Assembly: GCF_010645065.1 (NCBI RefSeq)
Contig: NZ_JAADZW010000001.1
Coordinates: 620,001 to 684,000 of the forward strand
DNA length: 64,000 nucleotides
Direction of reading: 5' to 3'
Source: Flavobacterium fluviatile
Lineage (GTDB): Bacteria; Bacteroidota; Bacteroidia; Flavobacteriales; Flavobacteriaceae
A program made the translations under genes and the position numbers. Below the pieces are notes generated by a model. It saw nothing but the letters and a program-made list of their open reading frames with translations. It did no database searches and was not told the DNA's origin. Positions 35,627-45,869 of the stretch are shown here, piece by piece (position 1 is the stretch's first letter; each line of letters starts with the position of its first letter).

Positions 35627-36490
35627 TTGAAAAATAAGTTTTTATTCTTGCACTTTTTCTTTATATGTTTCGTTGTGAATACATTTGCCCAGGAAGAAAT
35701 CGCAATACAACACAAATACACAGCACACAATAAAGGAAAATTTTTTGTTTCATGGGGAGGAAATAGAGAAAGCTACTCCAAATCTGATGTAACCTTCAGA
35801 GGTAAAGATTATGAATTTACTGTTCATGATATGAAAGCGCATGACAAACCAAAAGGATGGAACATTGATTATGTCAATCCTTGCAGAATGACAATACCAC
35901 AGACAAATCTTAAATTGGGTTATTTTATTAGCGATCATTACAGCATATCAATTGGTGTAGACCACATGAAATATGTAATGACGCAGAGTCAGACAGCCAA
36001 CGTTACAGGCGATATAAATTTGCCTGAAGATCAGGCCGGTTCAATACATAATGGTAATTACAACAACACAGCTGTTCCTTTTGAAGATGAAACGTTTTTA
36101 ACTTACGAGCATACAGATGGTTTAAATTACATCAATTCAGAATTTTCAAGACATGATGATGTTTCAAAATGGTTTAGCCTCCCAAACATTGACAAAGTTC
36201 AAATTAACTTAACAGAAGGTATTAGCGGAGGGATTTTATACCCTAAAACCAACACCAAACTTTTGGGAAAAGAGCGTCATGATGATTTTCACATTTCAGG
36301 ATATGGTGTATCTGCAAAAGCGGGAATTAATTTAACTTTCTACAAACACTTTTTTCTTCAGGGAGAATTAAAGGGCGGATATATCAATATGCAGGATATT
36401 AAAACTACATCCGATAGTCATGACAGCGCTTTTCAGGAATTTTTCTTCTTTCAGAAAATTATATCATTTGGAGGAGTTTTCAGAATCTAA
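35627..36490 (+). CDS. Exported outer-membrane-type beta-barrel protein
   Basis: A 287-residue protein of unknown function. The only start that keeps the complete signal peptide (KNKFLFLHFFFICFVVNTFAQ) is a TTG at 35627. The rest is beta-rich (KLGYFISDHYSISIGVDHMKY, KAGINLTFYKHFFLQGELKGG) and ends in FGGVFRI, an aromatic-terminated outer-membrane barrel pattern. It follows kdsA by 16 bases. Confidence 0.7.
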   Translation: MKNKFLFLHFFFICFVVNTFAQEEIAIQHKYTAHNKGKFFVSWGGNRESYSKSDVTFRGKDYEFTVHDMKAHDKPKGWNIDYVNPCRMTIPQTNLKLGYFISDHYSISIGVDHMKYVMTQSQTANVTGDINLPEDQAGSIHNGNYNNTAVPFEDETFLTYEHTDGLNYINSEFSRHDDVSKWFSLPNIDKVQINLTEGISGGILYPKTNTKLLGKERHDDFHISGYGVSAKAGINLTFYKHFFLQGELKGGYINMQDIKTTSDSHDSAFQEFFFFQKIISFGGVFRI

Positions 36491-36512
36491 AAAACACAAA
36501 AATAATCATCAT

Positions 36513-36547
36513 AAAAAAGCAGAATTCAATTGAGTTCTGCTTTTTGG
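36513..36547. terminator. Bidirectional intrinsic terminator
   Basis: Hairpin AAAAAGCAGAA / TTCTGCTTTTT between the converging barrel gene and the DUF1697 gene. Confidence 0.8.
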
Positions 36548-36552
36548 ATTAA

Positions 36553-37095
36553 TTACTCCGAATACATATTTAGTAAATTGGTAACCGTATTCCAGTTTCT
36601 GATGGTTGCCGTAACATTGAGTTTCTTCTCAATATATTTTTGGTCAAATCTGGTTTTTCCTGCACCAATTGCATATTTTATAAAAATCCTGTTTCCGTCA
36701 ATACTTGCTTCATCAGGTTTAAACTGACTAATTTTTAAATCATTTATACTTTCTTTTTTTAAAGCTATTGAAATAAAAGCAACGTAGAGTTTTTTTGTAT
36801 CAATATCTTTTTCTTTGAGAAACGGATTGTTTTTAAAACACAATTGCAAATCTTCTTTAGTAATTACAACAACAGGAACTTCGTGCCCAAAGACCTTAAA
36901 AATTTCCTGCTTCATCATAAATCCTACTTTTGATGCACTTTCTTCTTGTGTATCAACAAAAACATTTCCGGATTGCAGATAGGTTCGTACATTTTGAAAA
37001 CCAATATTCTCCAACATTGTTTTCAAAGCATCCATTTTCATCATGTTATGGCCGGAAACGTTAATTCCTCGTAAAAGTGCTAAGTGGGTTGTCAT
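36553..37095 (-). CDS. DUF1697-family protein
   Basis: A 180-residue protein with the family N-terminus (HLALLRGINVSGHN) and NVRTYLQSGNVFVDT; also RFDQKYIEKKLNVTATIRNWNTV near the end. The family is widespread and of unknown function. Full length. Confidence 0.88.
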   Translation of the reverse strand: MTTHLALLRGINVSGHNMMKMDALKTMLENIGFQNVRTYLQSGNVFVDTQEESASKVGFMMKQEIFKVFGHEVPVVVITKEDLQLCFKNNPFLKEKDIDTKKLYVAFISIALKKESINDLKISQFKPDEASIDGNRIFIKYAIGAGKTRFDQKYIEKKLNVTATIRNWNTVTNLLNMYSE

Positions 37096-37303
37096 TTTAT
37101 CGAATTTAGAGTCAAAGATAAAAAACTATTACCCTTCATCATCTTCATCTGCCACTTAATGTCAAATTTCCATTTTTCTCATGGTATTTTATTTAGCCAG
37201 ATCTAAAAGTTAATCGGCATCTTTTTTATAAATATTGGCCATGAAAATAAGAACTCTGTTAGAAAAACCAGCGAAATTTTAGAAATTAAAATATATTCGT
37301 TTA

Positions 37304-37717
37304 CTATATTTTTTTAAATACATATGAACGATCGCATGCACGAGCTTCGTCAATTAAATATACTGATTCCAAATTAAAACTTTCTATCAAATCATTTGTA
37401 CAATTTGAAATTAACGGATTGTATTTTGGATAAGTCAATATAAACTGAGTTACATTATCTTTTTTTAAAATCTTAAAAGTTCCCGTTAGAGTCGTATTGA
37501 TGTTTTCATATCTTCTAATTTTCGAAAATGTATTATCTTTTCTAAATATGTAAGAAAACTGTTTTGAAGATGGATCATTTGCAAATCTGGATTCTGCATG
37601 CTGTATCCATGTTCCATAATAGTTTATAACATCAGGTTGTTTCTTAGTATCTGAATCATCGTTAGAACAAGACTCTAAAAAGACAAGCAATACAAGTAAA
37701 AGTCCAATTTTTTTCAT
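37304..37717 (-). CDS. Small lipocalin-like lipoprotein
   Basis: A 137-residue lipoprotein (lipobox LESC, Cys17, then NDDSD as often seen in surface-sorted Bacteroidota lipoproteins). The remainder (YYGTWIQHAESRF, LTGTFKILKKDNVTQFILTYP) fits a small lipocalin-like beta barrel. Two Cys (in SNCTND and RACDRS) could form a disulfide. Function unknown. Confidence 0.65.
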   Translation of the reverse strand: MKKIGLLLVLLVFLESCSNDDSDTKKQPDVINYYGTWIQHAESRFANDPSSKQFSYIFRKDNTFSKIRRYENINTTLTGTFKILKKDNVTQFILTYPKYNPLISNCTNDLIESFNLESVYLIDEARACDRSYVFKKI

Positions 37718-37924
37718 TTTATATATTTTAAGGTTACTTATAATTAAGATGTTACTTTATTAAAATGGTTGCGTAGTAATATACAGACAAATGATAAACT
37801 TAACCTTGAAGTAGTTAATCACTGAAATTCATTTTAAAATTTAGTAATTAAAATTTATCTTCGCTATTCAATAAAAACCAATTCTACAAATCTAAAAATA
37901 AGCAATATAAAAAACTAATCTTGA

Positions 37925-40033
37925 ATGTATAATAATCTCCTTGAAACCCCTATCGAATACTTAAAAGGCGTTGGTCCGAGCCGTGGTCAGTTGTTTCGTA
38001 AGGAATTAGGTATCCATAAATACGGAGATTTGGTTAATTTCTTTCCGAATCGATATATTGACAGAACGCGATATTATAAGATTAACGAATTGCAAAATAC
38101 AGGTTCTGAAGTTCAGATTATTGGAAAAATAATCCACATTAAAACAGTTGAATTTGCCAAAAACAAAAAGCGACTTGTCGCTACTTTTATTGATGACACC
38201 GGGCAAATCGACTTAAATTGGTTTCAGGGACACAAATGGATTAGAGAGAGTCTGAAACTGAATGAAGCTTGTGTAGTTTTCGGAAAGTGTTCTTTGTATG
38301 GAAACCAATTCAGTATGGCGCATCCTGAAATTGAGCTTTTAAAAGAACACGAAAAAAGCCTTCGCTCCGCCATGCAGCCGGTTTATCCTTCAACAGAAGC
38401 CTTAACAAACAGAGGAATTTCAAACAGGACAATAAATAAACTGATGGAACAGCTTTTCATTGAAACACAAGCTTTGTTTACTGAAACTTTTCCTTCTTAT
38501 TTAACTGAAGAACTGAAATTAATTTCAAAAAAAGCAGCTTTATTCAACATACATTTTCCTAAAAGTGCCGATGCTTTGGCAAGAGCCCAATTTCGGCTGA
38601 AATTTGAAGAATTATTTTTTATTCAGCTCCAGTTAATTACAAAAAACCTTATTCGGAAACATAAAATAAAAGGACATCCTTTTACAAAAGTGGGTGAATT
38701 CTTCAATGAATTTTATCAAAATCATTTGCCATTTGAGCTTACCAATGCGCAAAAAAGAGTTATTAAAGAAATCCGTTCAGACATGGGCAGCAATGCACAA
38801 ATGAACCGGTTATTGCAGGGAGATGTGGGTTCGGGGAAAACAATTGTTGCTTTTATGAGCATGCTTTTGGCAATTGATAATGGCTTTCAGGCGTGTTTAA
38901 TGGCTCCAACTGAAATTTTGGCTAATCAGCATTTTATTGGTTTATCTGAATTAGCAAAAACATTAAATATCAATATCAAAATATTAACAGGCTCTACTAA
39001 AACAGCAGCCCGAAAAATTATTCACGAAGAACTTGAAAATGGAACTTTACACATTTTAATTGGGACACATGCCTTGCTAGAAGATAAAGTAAAATTTCAA
39101 AATTTAGGATTAGCTGTTATTGACGAGCAACATCGCTTTGGTGTTGAACAACGAGCAAAGTTATGGAAGAAAAACGAAATTCCCCCACATGTTTTAGTTA
39201 TGACTGCTACTCCTATTCCTCGGACATTAGCAATGAGTTTATATGGTGATTTGGATATTTCAGTAATAGATGAATTACCTCCGGGGAGAAAACCAATTCA
39301 GACTGTTCATCGATATGACAGCAACCGCCTGAAAGTCTGGAAATTTCTGCGTGATGAAATTGCAAAAGGGAGACAAATTTATATTGTCTATCCATTAATT
39401 CAGGAATCGGAAAAAATGGATTTTAAGGATCTAATGGACGGTTACGAAAGTATTTCCCGTGATTTTCCATTGCCGCAATATTCAATTTCGATTTTACATG
39501 GAAAAATGAAACCTGCTGACAAAGACGCAGAAATGAAGCGCTTCTCGGAAGGGAAAACGAATATTATGGTCGCTACAACTGTAATTGAAGTTGGGGTAAA
39601 TGTCCCGAATGCGAGTGTGATGGTTATCGAAAGTGCCGAACGTTTTGGTTTGTCTCAACTTCATCAGTTACGGGGGCGTGTAGGTCGCGGTGCAGAACAG
39701 AGTTATTGCATTTTAATGACAAGTCATAAACTGAGTTCAGACAGCAAAACCAGAATGGAAACGATGGTTCAGACCAATGATGGGTTTGAAATTGCTGAAG
39801 TCGATCTAAAACTTCGCGGTCCTGGCGATTTAATGGGAACTCAGCAAAGCGGTGTATTAAATCTTCAAATAGCAGATATTGTTCGCGACCGCGATATTTT
39901 GAGTTTAGCCCGAAACTACGCCATGAAAATTTTAAAAGAAGACAGTCCTTTACAAAAACCCGAGCATGCTGTACTAAAAGCTGTTTTTATCGAACTGACC
40001 AGGAAAAAAAACATCTGGAATTACATTAGTTAA
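37925..40033 (+). CDS. recG: ATP-dependent DNA helicase RecG
   Basis: A 702-residue branch-migration helicase acting on stalled forks and recombination intermediates. The order is wedge/OB domain (VQIIGKIIHIKTVE, DDTGQIDLNWFQG), Walker A LLQGDVGSGKT, DEQH box VIDEQHRFGVEQR, motif III MTATPIPRTL, and C-terminal QLRGRVGRGAEQSYC. Full length. Confidence 0.97.
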   Translation: MYNNLLETPIEYLKGVGPSRGQLFRKELGIHKYGDLVNFFPNRYIDRTRYYKINELQNTGSEVQIIGKIIHIKTVEFAKNKKRLVATFIDDTGQIDLNWFQGHKWIRESLKLNEACVVFGKCSLYGNQFSMAHPEIELLKEHEKSLRSAMQPVYPSTEALTNRGISNRTINKLMEQLFIETQALFTETFPSYLTEELKLISKKAALFNIHFPKSADALARAQFRLKFEELFFIQLQLITKNLIRKHKIKGHPFTKVGEFFNEFYQNHLPFELTNAQKRVIKEIRSDMGSNAQMNRLLQGDVGSGKTIVAFMSMLLAIDNGFQACLMAPTEILANQHFIGLSELAKTLNINIKILTGSTKTAARKIIHEELENGTLHILIGTHALLEDKVKFQNLGLAVIDEQHRFGVEQRAKLWKKNEIPPHVLVMTATPIPRTLAMSLYGDLDISVIDELPPGRKPIQTVHRYDSNRLKVWKFLRDEIAKGRQIYIVYPLIQESEKMDFKDLMDGYESISRDFPLPQYSISILHGKMKPADKDAEMKRFSEGKTNIMVATTVIEVGVNVPNASVMVIESAERFGLSQLHQLRGRVGRGAEQSYCILMTSHKLSSDSKTRMETMVQTNDGFEIAEVDLKLRGPGDLMGTQQSGVLNLQIADIVRDRDILSLARNYAMKILKEDSPLQKPEHAVLKAVFIELTRKKNIWNYIS

Positions 40034-40130
40034 TTATTCTAAAAGTCCAGCCATTTCAAATTTTTTAGATTACTCTTTTTTTTATAAGAAACTTGTACTT
40101 TCGATTCTTACCTTTGCAAAAAAATTATCT

Positions 40131-40964
40131 ATGTCACATATATATTTAGGCTATCATTTTTCAATTATGCCCAAAGAACCTGGATCAGAAATATTAATTG
40201 CCGAACTGGGTGAAAAAGCTTTCGAGAGCTTTACTGAAACTGATAAGGGAATTTCCGCTTTTGTAAAGAAAGATTTATGGGATGAGAATATTTTAGATGA
40301 CATTTACATTTTACAATCTGCCGAATTTAAAATCGAATATACAATTGAAGAAATCGATCAGGTAAACTGGAATGAGGAATGGGAAAGGAATTTTGAACCT
40401 ATTGATGTGGATGGAAAATGCCATGTTCGCGCTCCTTTTCATGAAAAAACAAATGCAGAATTTGATATTGTAATTGAGCCAAAGATGAGTTTCGGAACAG
40501 GGCATCATGAAACAACCCACATGATGATTCAGCATCTATTAGAAATGGATGTCAAAGGTTTAAAAACACTGGATATGGGTTGTGGAACTGCTATTTTAGC
40601 CATTTTAGCTGAAATGAAAGGCGCCCGCCCTATTGATGCTATTGATATTGATAACTGGTGTTATTTGAATTCTATTGAAAATGCTGAACGAAATAATTGC
40701 AAACATATTGCTGTTTACGAAGGAGATGCAGCTTTATTAAAAGACAAAAAATACGATTTAATAATAGCCAATATTAACCGAAACATTTTGTTAAATGATA
40801 TGCAGTCTTATGTAGATTGCCTGAACCCAAAAGGAATTATACTATTAAGTGGTTTTTATGAAGAAGATATTCCATTTATAGATGCTTCCTGCAAAGAAAG
40901 AGGTTTAAGTTATGTTAAAAAGTTACAGAGAAACAACTGGGTTTCATTAAAATACGTAAATTAG
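40131..40964 (+). CDS. prmA: Ribosomal protein L11 methyltransferase
   Basis: A 277-residue SAM-dependent enzyme that trimethylates L11. The linker and catalytic motifs MSFGTGHHETTHMM and LDMGCGTAILAILAEMKGA (SAM-binding) and IIANINRNIL are present. TACCTTTG at 40109-40116 is its -7 element. ClpS follows 38 bases downstream. Confidence 0.95.
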   Translation: MSHIYLGYHFSIMPKEPGSEILIAELGEKAFESFTETDKGISAFVKKDLWDENILDDIYILQSAEFKIEYTIEEIDQVNWNEEWERNFEPIDVDGKCHVRAPFHEKTNAEFDIVIEPKMSFGTGHHETTHMMIQHLLEMDVKGLKTLDMGCGTAILAILAEMKGARPIDAIDIDNWCYLNSIENAERNNCKHIAVYEGDAALLKDKKYDLIIANINRNILLNDMQSYVDCLNPKGIILLSGFYEEDIPFIDASCKERGLSYVKKLQRNNWVSLKYVN

Positions 40965-41002
40965 ATTATAGTAATTACTACAGTACAAAATCTGAAAAAA
41001 TT

Positions 41003-41278
41003 ATGAGTACTAAAGAAAAAGTAAGAGAAAAAGTTCGGGAAAAAGAAACAGTAGGTTTCAATAATGAAATAATTGTTTACAACGACGATGTAAACACTTT
41101 TGACCATGTAATCGATACTTTAATGCGTGTTTGCAGCCATACAGCAGAACAGGCAGAACAATGTTCCTTAATTGTACATTATAACGGAAAATGTACAGTA
41201 AAAACTGGCCCAATAGATAAATTAAAACCACAATGTACACAACTTCTGGAAGCAGGACTTAGTGCGGAAATTGTTTAG
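41003..41278 (+). CDS. clpS: ATP-dependent Clp protease adaptor ClpS
   Basis: A 91-residue N-degron adaptor that hands substrates to the ClpA/ClpC unfoldase. The core YNDDVNTFDHVIDTLMRVC is the ClpS signature with the NDD-F segment of the amino-acid binding pocket. The basic repeat KEKVREKVREKE at the N-terminus is the flexible tail. Ends at a strong terminator. Confidence 0.95.
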   Translation: MSTKEKVREKVREKETVGFNNEIIVYNDDVNTFDHVIDTLMRVCSHTAEQAEQCSLIVHYNGKCTVKTGPIDKLKPQCTQLLEAGLSAEIV

Positions 41279-41290
41279 ATTTAATAACCT

Positions 41291-41340
41291 AAAAAACATT
41301 CTATTTTATTCAAAGTCTGGATAGGATAGAATGTTTTTTA
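41291..41340 (+). terminator. Intrinsic terminator after clpS
   Basis: Hairpin AAAAAACATTCTAT / ATAGAATGTTTTTT with a 20-base loop. Confidence 0.75.
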
Positions 41341-41426
41341 TTTGTAAAAGTGAAGGAACAATATTTAGTTATACTATTTAAAAGAGTAAAAAATCTTTTA
41401 CATTTGTATTAAACAAAACAAAATCG

Positions 41427-41885
41427 ATGAAAAAAACAACTTTTATTATTGCTTTATTAATTTGTACTGTTTCATGTGTGAGTACCAAATCTACATTAAA
41501 AAATGTAGATGATAATGCTCCTGACTTAGTTTTAAGTAAAAATAACACATTTGTAATTAAGGAATTCAGCAAAAACAAAAAGTACGGTTATAATCCTGAT
41601 TACCCTATTAATATTTTCTATCGAAATACAAAAGATGAAGACCTGAATGAATTACGTTTTTTAAATGCATTAGCAGGACCTAATGGTGAAGAAATTACCT
41701 ATACAAGATTAGAAACCTGTTGCCCTTTTCCGACCAAACGAAGTGATATGGGGGCAGGATTTTTAAATGTATATGAATTAAAATGGGAAGGACAGAAAAA
41801 ACCAGTAACACTTTATCTTAATATTTATGAAAAGGGTGTCCTTATGGTTCCAATGGGATTAAGTTTAAAGAAAGAAAACAATTAA
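41427..41885 (+). CDS. Lipoprotein of unknown function
   Basis: A 152-residue lipoprotein (lipobox TVSC, Cys17). The mature part is beta-rich: YPINIFYRNTKDEDLNELRFL, then ETCCPFPTKRSDMGAGFLNVY with an adjacent Cys pair, and LYLNIYEKGVLMVPMG. The family occurs in flavobacteria; I know of no tested function. Ends at a terminator shared with acs. Confidence 0.65.
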   Translation: MKKTTFIIALLICTVSCVSTKSTLKNVDDNAPDLVLSKNNTFVIKEFSKNKKYGYNPDYPINIFYRNTKDEDLNELRFLNALAGPNGEEITYTRLETCCPFPTKRSDMGAGFLNVYELKWEGQKKPVTLYLNIYEKGVLMVPMGLSLKKENN

Positions 41886-41894
41886 TCAAAATCA

Positions 41895-41937
41895 TAAAAA
41901 CAGAAGCCGTTTCGAATTGAAACGGCTTCTGTTTTTT
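41895..41937. terminator. Bidirectional intrinsic terminator
   Basis: Long hairpin AAAAACAGAAGCCGTTTC / GAAACGGCTTCTGTTTTT between the converging lipoprotein and acs genes. Confidence 0.88.
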
Positions 41938-41951
41938 ACAAATTAAATTAT

Positions 41952-43862
41952 TTAGGAAATTCTTTCATTCATGATACCCTCTACTACCTCAGGATTTAAT
42001 AGAGTTGAAGTGTCTCCAAAATTAGAAAAATCCCCTTCAGCTATTTTACGCAAAATTCTACGCATAATTTTACCTGAACGCGTTTTTGGCAAGCCTGATA
42101 CAAACTGAATTTTATCCAATTTAGCAATTGGACCAATATGATCGGCTATATATTGATTGATTTCTTTAGTTAAATTCTCTTTATTTCGAATTTCGCCTGT
42201 TTCTTTCAATATTACAAATCCATATAATGCATTTCCTTTAATTTCATGTGGAAAACCAACAATAGCTGATTCGGCAACAGCCTGATGTTCGTTGATAGCA
42301 TCTTCAATTGGAGCTGTTCCTAAATTGTGACCTGAAACAATTACAACATCATCTACTCTACCCGTAATTCTGTAGTATCCAACTTCATCCCTTAAAGCGC
42401 CATCTCCTGTAAAGAATTTACCAGGAAAAGCAGAAAAATATGTTTTTTTATAACGCTCGTGATCTCCCCAGATAGTTCTGGCAATTCCAGGCCATGGAAA
42501 TTTAACACATAAACTACCAACAACCTGATTGCCTTCAATTTCATTACGTTTTTCATCCATCAAAACGGGCTGGATTCCTGGCAATGGTAATGTTGCATAA
42601 GTAGGTTTAGTTGGTGTTACAAAAGCAATCGGAGAAATCATAATTCCACCGGTTTCTGTCTGCCACCATGTATCTACAACCGGGCATCTCTTATCTCCAA
42701 CGTGGTCATTAAACCAGTGCCATGCCTCTTCGTTGATTGGCTCTCCAACAGAACCAATAACTTTAAGGGATTTTAAAGGATATTTCTGAATATAATCAAG
42801 ACTTTCTTTAGCTAAAGAACGAATTGCTGTTGGAGCAGTATAGAATTGGGTGATTTTGTGCTTTTCAATAATTTCCCAGAAACGGCTAAAATCCGGATAC
42901 GATGGAACTCCTTCAAAAATCACAGTTGTTCCTCCATTGAGTAATGGTCCGTATAAAATATATGAATGTCCGGTAATCCATCCTATATCTGCAGTACACC
43001 AGAAAATATCATTTTCTTCATGACTGAAAACATTTTTAAAAGTATAGGCAGTATATACCATATAACCTGCAGTTGTATGAACCATTCCCTTTGGCTTCCC
43101 TGTAGATCCTGACGTGTATAAAATAAACAAAGGATCTTCTGCATCCATAATTTCAGCTACATTATAATCAATAGCAACATCTAGTAATGGCTGCAGCCAA
43201 AGATCTCTGCCTTCCTGCATATTAATTTCAGTTTCAGTTCTTTTTACGACTAAAACCTTAGAAACTGAAGTACAGCTTTCTAAAGCTTCATCAACAATTC
43301 CTTTAAGGTCAATTGTTTTATTTCCCCTGTACCCTCCATCAGAAGTAATAACCATTTTGCATTCACAATCATTGATTCTTGCAGAAACGGCAGAAGCTGA
43401 AAATCCGGCAAAAATTACTGAATGTATAGCACCAATTCTGGCACAGGCTAAAACAGCTACTGCAAGTTCCGGAATCATTGGTAAATAAATACAAACTCTG
43501 TCTCCTTTTGCTACCCCCTGCTCACGCAATACGTTTGCCATCTTGGAAACTCTTTCATATAACTCGTTGTAGGTAATGTGTACTGCATCCTCAGAAGGAT
43601 TGTTTGGTTCGAATATAATTGCAGTTTTTTCTCCTCTTTTACTAAGATGTCTGTCAATACAATTCTTTGTAATATTAACTTTGGCTTCCGTAAACCATTT
43701 TACTTCCGCCTCTGCCATGTTAAAATCAACAACTTTTTCCCATTGCTGGTACCAGGTAAAGTTTTCCTCAGCTATTTTACCCCAAAACTTTCTAGGCTCT
43801 CTTATTGACTTATTGTAATGTTTAAAATATTGTTCTAAATTTTCAATTTTATAATAACTCAT
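41952..43862 (-). CDS. acs: Acetate-CoA ligase (acetyl-CoA synthetase)
   Basis: Activates acetate to acetyl-CoA through acetyl-AMP. The 636-residue chain has the AMP-binding loop LYTSGSTGKPKGMVHT, DTWWQTETGG, the hinge region and the C-terminal PKTRSGKIMRRILRK whose Lys is the usual acetylation switch site. Single gene flanked by terminators. Confidence 0.97.
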   Translation of the reverse strand: MSYYKIENLEQYFKHYNKSIREPRKFWGKIAEENFTWYQQWEKVVDFNMAEAEVKWFTEAKVNITKNCIDRHLSKRGEKTAIIFEPNNPSEDAVHITYNELYERVSKMANVLREQGVAKGDRVCIYLPMIPELAVAVLACARIGAIHSVIFAGFSASAVSARINDCECKMVITSDGGYRGNKTIDLKGIVDEALESCTSVSKVLVVKRTETEINMQEGRDLWLQPLLDVAIDYNVAEIMDAEDPLFILYTSGSTGKPKGMVHTTAGYMVYTAYTFKNVFSHEENDIFWCTADIGWITGHSYILYGPLLNGGTTVIFEGVPSYPDFSRFWEIIEKHKITQFYTAPTAIRSLAKESLDYIQKYPLKSLKVIGSVGEPINEEAWHWFNDHVGDKRCPVVDTWWQTETGGIMISPIAFVTPTKPTYATLPLPGIQPVLMDEKRNEIEGNQVVGSLCVKFPWPGIARTIWGDHERYKKTYFSAFPGKFFTGDGALRDEVGYYRITGRVDDVVIVSGHNLGTAPIEDAINEHQAVAESAIVGFPHEIKGNALYGFVILKETGEIRNKENLTKEINQYIADHIGPIAKLDKIQFVSGLPKTRSGKIMRRILRKIAEGDFSNFGDTSTLLNPEVVEGIMNERIS

Positions 43863-44022
43863 AGTTGTTGTAATTTTTTTATAAATGTATTAAATAACAA
43901 TGTATTCTTAAAATTATTTAATTCATAAATTCTATTAAAAAAAAACAAATCATAAAAAAAACACATCGATTTAATGAATTTAATACAAAAAAACAACTTT
44001 TAATTAAAATTACATATTATAG

Positions 44023-44056
44023 AAAAAGGCATGATATACAATACCATGCCTTTTAA
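44023..44056. terminator. Intrinsic terminator between ilvC and acs
   Basis: AAAAAGGCATG / CATGCCTTTT hairpin with A and T tracts on the two sides; probably ends the ilv operon transcript. Confidence 0.6.
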
Positions 44057-44197
44057 TTTTAACAATTTCAATAACAATTAATTTAGAATCACAACCTATT
44101 CCATTTTGAAAATAGCAGCAACATTATTAATTAAAACAGAAATTTTCTACAAGTATATTAACAATCAAAAACATACTCAATACAAATTAGGGATTAC

Positions 44198-44232
44198 TTC
44201 ACTTAACTCTCTATTAATTGGAGTTAAGTGAA
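44198..44232. repeat. Perfect inverted repeat downstream of ilvC
   Basis: Arms of 12 bases, TTCACTTAACTC and GAGTTAAGTGAA, with an 11-base loop, about 120 bases after the ilvC stop. No T tract, so it may be a 3' stabilising stem or a protein site. Confidence 0.5.
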
Positions 44233-44353
44233 TGTAAATGCTCCATATCTGTTATTATCTTAATAAGTGCTTACTAATTCAAAATATTATATAAAAAACA
44301 AAGATACAGTGCAAAATCCCAACACACAAACGTGGTGTGTAATCTATATTATG

Positions 44354-45823
44354 TTATCCAATTTTTTTCATTGCTGTCATCGACTCTCTTAACCAGGCTC
44401 CAACTTCTTCGATAGGATGCTGACGAATTTCTTTATTTACAGCAATCAAAACTGCATTATCTACTCCGTTTGAAGCTGAAAAGGGTTTGCCGATAATATT
44501 AGTTTCTACTTTTTTCATGAATTCAACTAATAGTGGTTTACAAGCATGATCAAACAAATAACATCCGTATTCTGCAGTATCAGAAATTACTCGGTTCATT
44601 TCGAATAATTTTTTTCTGGCAATTGTATTAGCAATCAAAGGCAACTCATGCAAAGACTCATAATAAGCAGACTCTTCAATGATTCCTGCTTCAGTCATTG
44701 TTTCAAAAGCCAATTCAACACCTGCTTTAACCATAGCAACCATTAATACTCCGTTATCAAAATATTCCTGCTCTGAAATCGGGGCTTCTTGTGGAGCTGT
44801 TTTTTCAAAGTTAGTTTCTCCGGTTGCAGCTCTCCATTTTAATAAATTAGCATCATCATTAGCCCAGTCAGCCATCATAGTTCTTGAAAACTCTCCGGAA
44901 ATAATATCATCCTGATGTTTTTGAAATAACGGACGCATAATATCTTTTAATTCTTCTGCTAATTCATAAGCTTCAATTTTTGCAGGATTAGAAAGACGGT
45001 CCATCATATTTGTAATACCTCCGTGTTTTAAAGCTTCTGTGATAGTTTCCCAACCGTATTGAATTAATTTTGAAGCATAAGCCGCATCAATACCTTTTTC
45101 AACCATTTTATCAAAACACAAAATAGATCCCGTCTGCAATAATCCGCAAAGGATAGTCTGCTCACCCATTAGGTCAGATTTTACTTCCGCAACGAAAGAT
45201 GATTTTAAAACACCTGCTTTATGACCTCCAGTTGCAACCGCATAAGCTTTTGCCTGATCCAGACCTAAACCATTTGGATCGTTTTCGGGGTGGACAGCGA
45301 TAAGAGTTGGAACTCCAAAACCTCTTTTGTACTCTTCACGTACTTCAGAACCCGGACATTTAGGAGCGCACATAATCACAGTAATATCTTTACGAATCTG
45401 CATTCCCTCTTCAACGATATTAAATCCATGGGAATATGCCAAAGTTGAACCTTGTTTCATTAATGGCATAATTGCATTTACCACAGCAGTATGCTGTTTA
45501 TCCGGAGTTAAGTTACAAACTAAATCAGCAGTTGGAATTAATTCTTCATATGTACCTACTTTGAATCCGTTTTCAGTAGCATTTTTAAAAGAAGCTCTTT
45601 TTTCAGCAATTGCATCTGCACGCAAAGCATAAGAAATATCAAGACCTGAATCTCTCATGTTCAAACCCTGGTTCAATCCTTGTGCTCCGCAACCCACGAT
45701 TACGACTTTTTTTCCTGCTAATGCATCTATCCCGTTTGCAAATTCTGATTGATCCATAAATTCGCAAACCCCTAATTGTTCTAATTGTAATCTAAGTGGT
45801 AATGTGTTGAAATAATTGGCCAT
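44354..45823 (-). CDS. ilvC: Ketol-acid reductoisomerase, class II (long form)
   Basis: Second common step of valine and isoleucine synthesis (NADPH and Mg dependent). At 489 residues it is the long class II type like that of E. coli, with a duplicated C-terminal knotted domain. The nucleotide-binding loop is [21 protein letters not shown], and [14 protein letters not shown] and [10 protein letters not shown] give the metal-binding site. Last gene of the ilv cluster on the minus strand. Confidence 0.97.
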   Translation of the reverse strand: MANYFNTLPLRLQLEQLGVCEFMDQSEFANGIDALAGKKVVIVGCGAQGLNQGLNMRDSGLDISYALRADAIAEKRASFKNATENGFKVGTYEELIPTADLVCNLTPDKQHTAVVNAIMPLMKQGSTLAYSHGFNIVEEGMQIRKDITVIMCAPKCPGSEVREEYKRGFGVPTLIAVHPENDPNGLGLDQAKAYAVATGGHKAGVLKSSFVAEVKSDLMGEQTILCGLLQTGSILCFDKMVEKGIDAAYASKLIQYGWETITEALKHGGITNMMDRLSNPAKIEAYELAEELKDIMRPLFQKHQDDIISGEFSRTMMADWANDDANLLKWRAATGETNFEKTAPQEAPISEQEYFDNGVLMVAMVKAGVELAFETMTEAGIIEESAYYESLHELPLIANTIARKKLFEMNRVISDTAEYGCYLFDHACKPLLVEFMKKVETNIIGKPFSASNGVDNAVLIAVNKEIRQHPIEEVGAWLRESMTAMKKIG

Positions 45824-45869
45824 TTTTTTAATATTTAATAAGTATGATGTTTAATTATGAAATTGATTA

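Larger units (their letters stand above)
43863..44353. other. 491-base gene-free region between ilvC and acs
   Basis: Very AT-rich. It contains two hairpins: 44023-44054 (AAAGGCATG/CATGCCTTT, terminator-like) and 44198-44232 (perfect 12-base arms TTCACTTAACTC/GAGTTAAGTGAA). The rest should carry the acs promoter. No protein-coding frame is credible. Confidence 0.5.

Noticed and set aside
37190..37240. Possible fourth copy of the dispersed structured repeat (TTAGCC ... CGGCATC ... TTGGCC)
   Set aside because: Only scattered words match; the hairpin and the right half are missing.
43576..43818. Two overlapping + strand frames opposite acs
   Set aside because: Antisense shadows of a well-conserved enzyme gene without own promoter or motifs.
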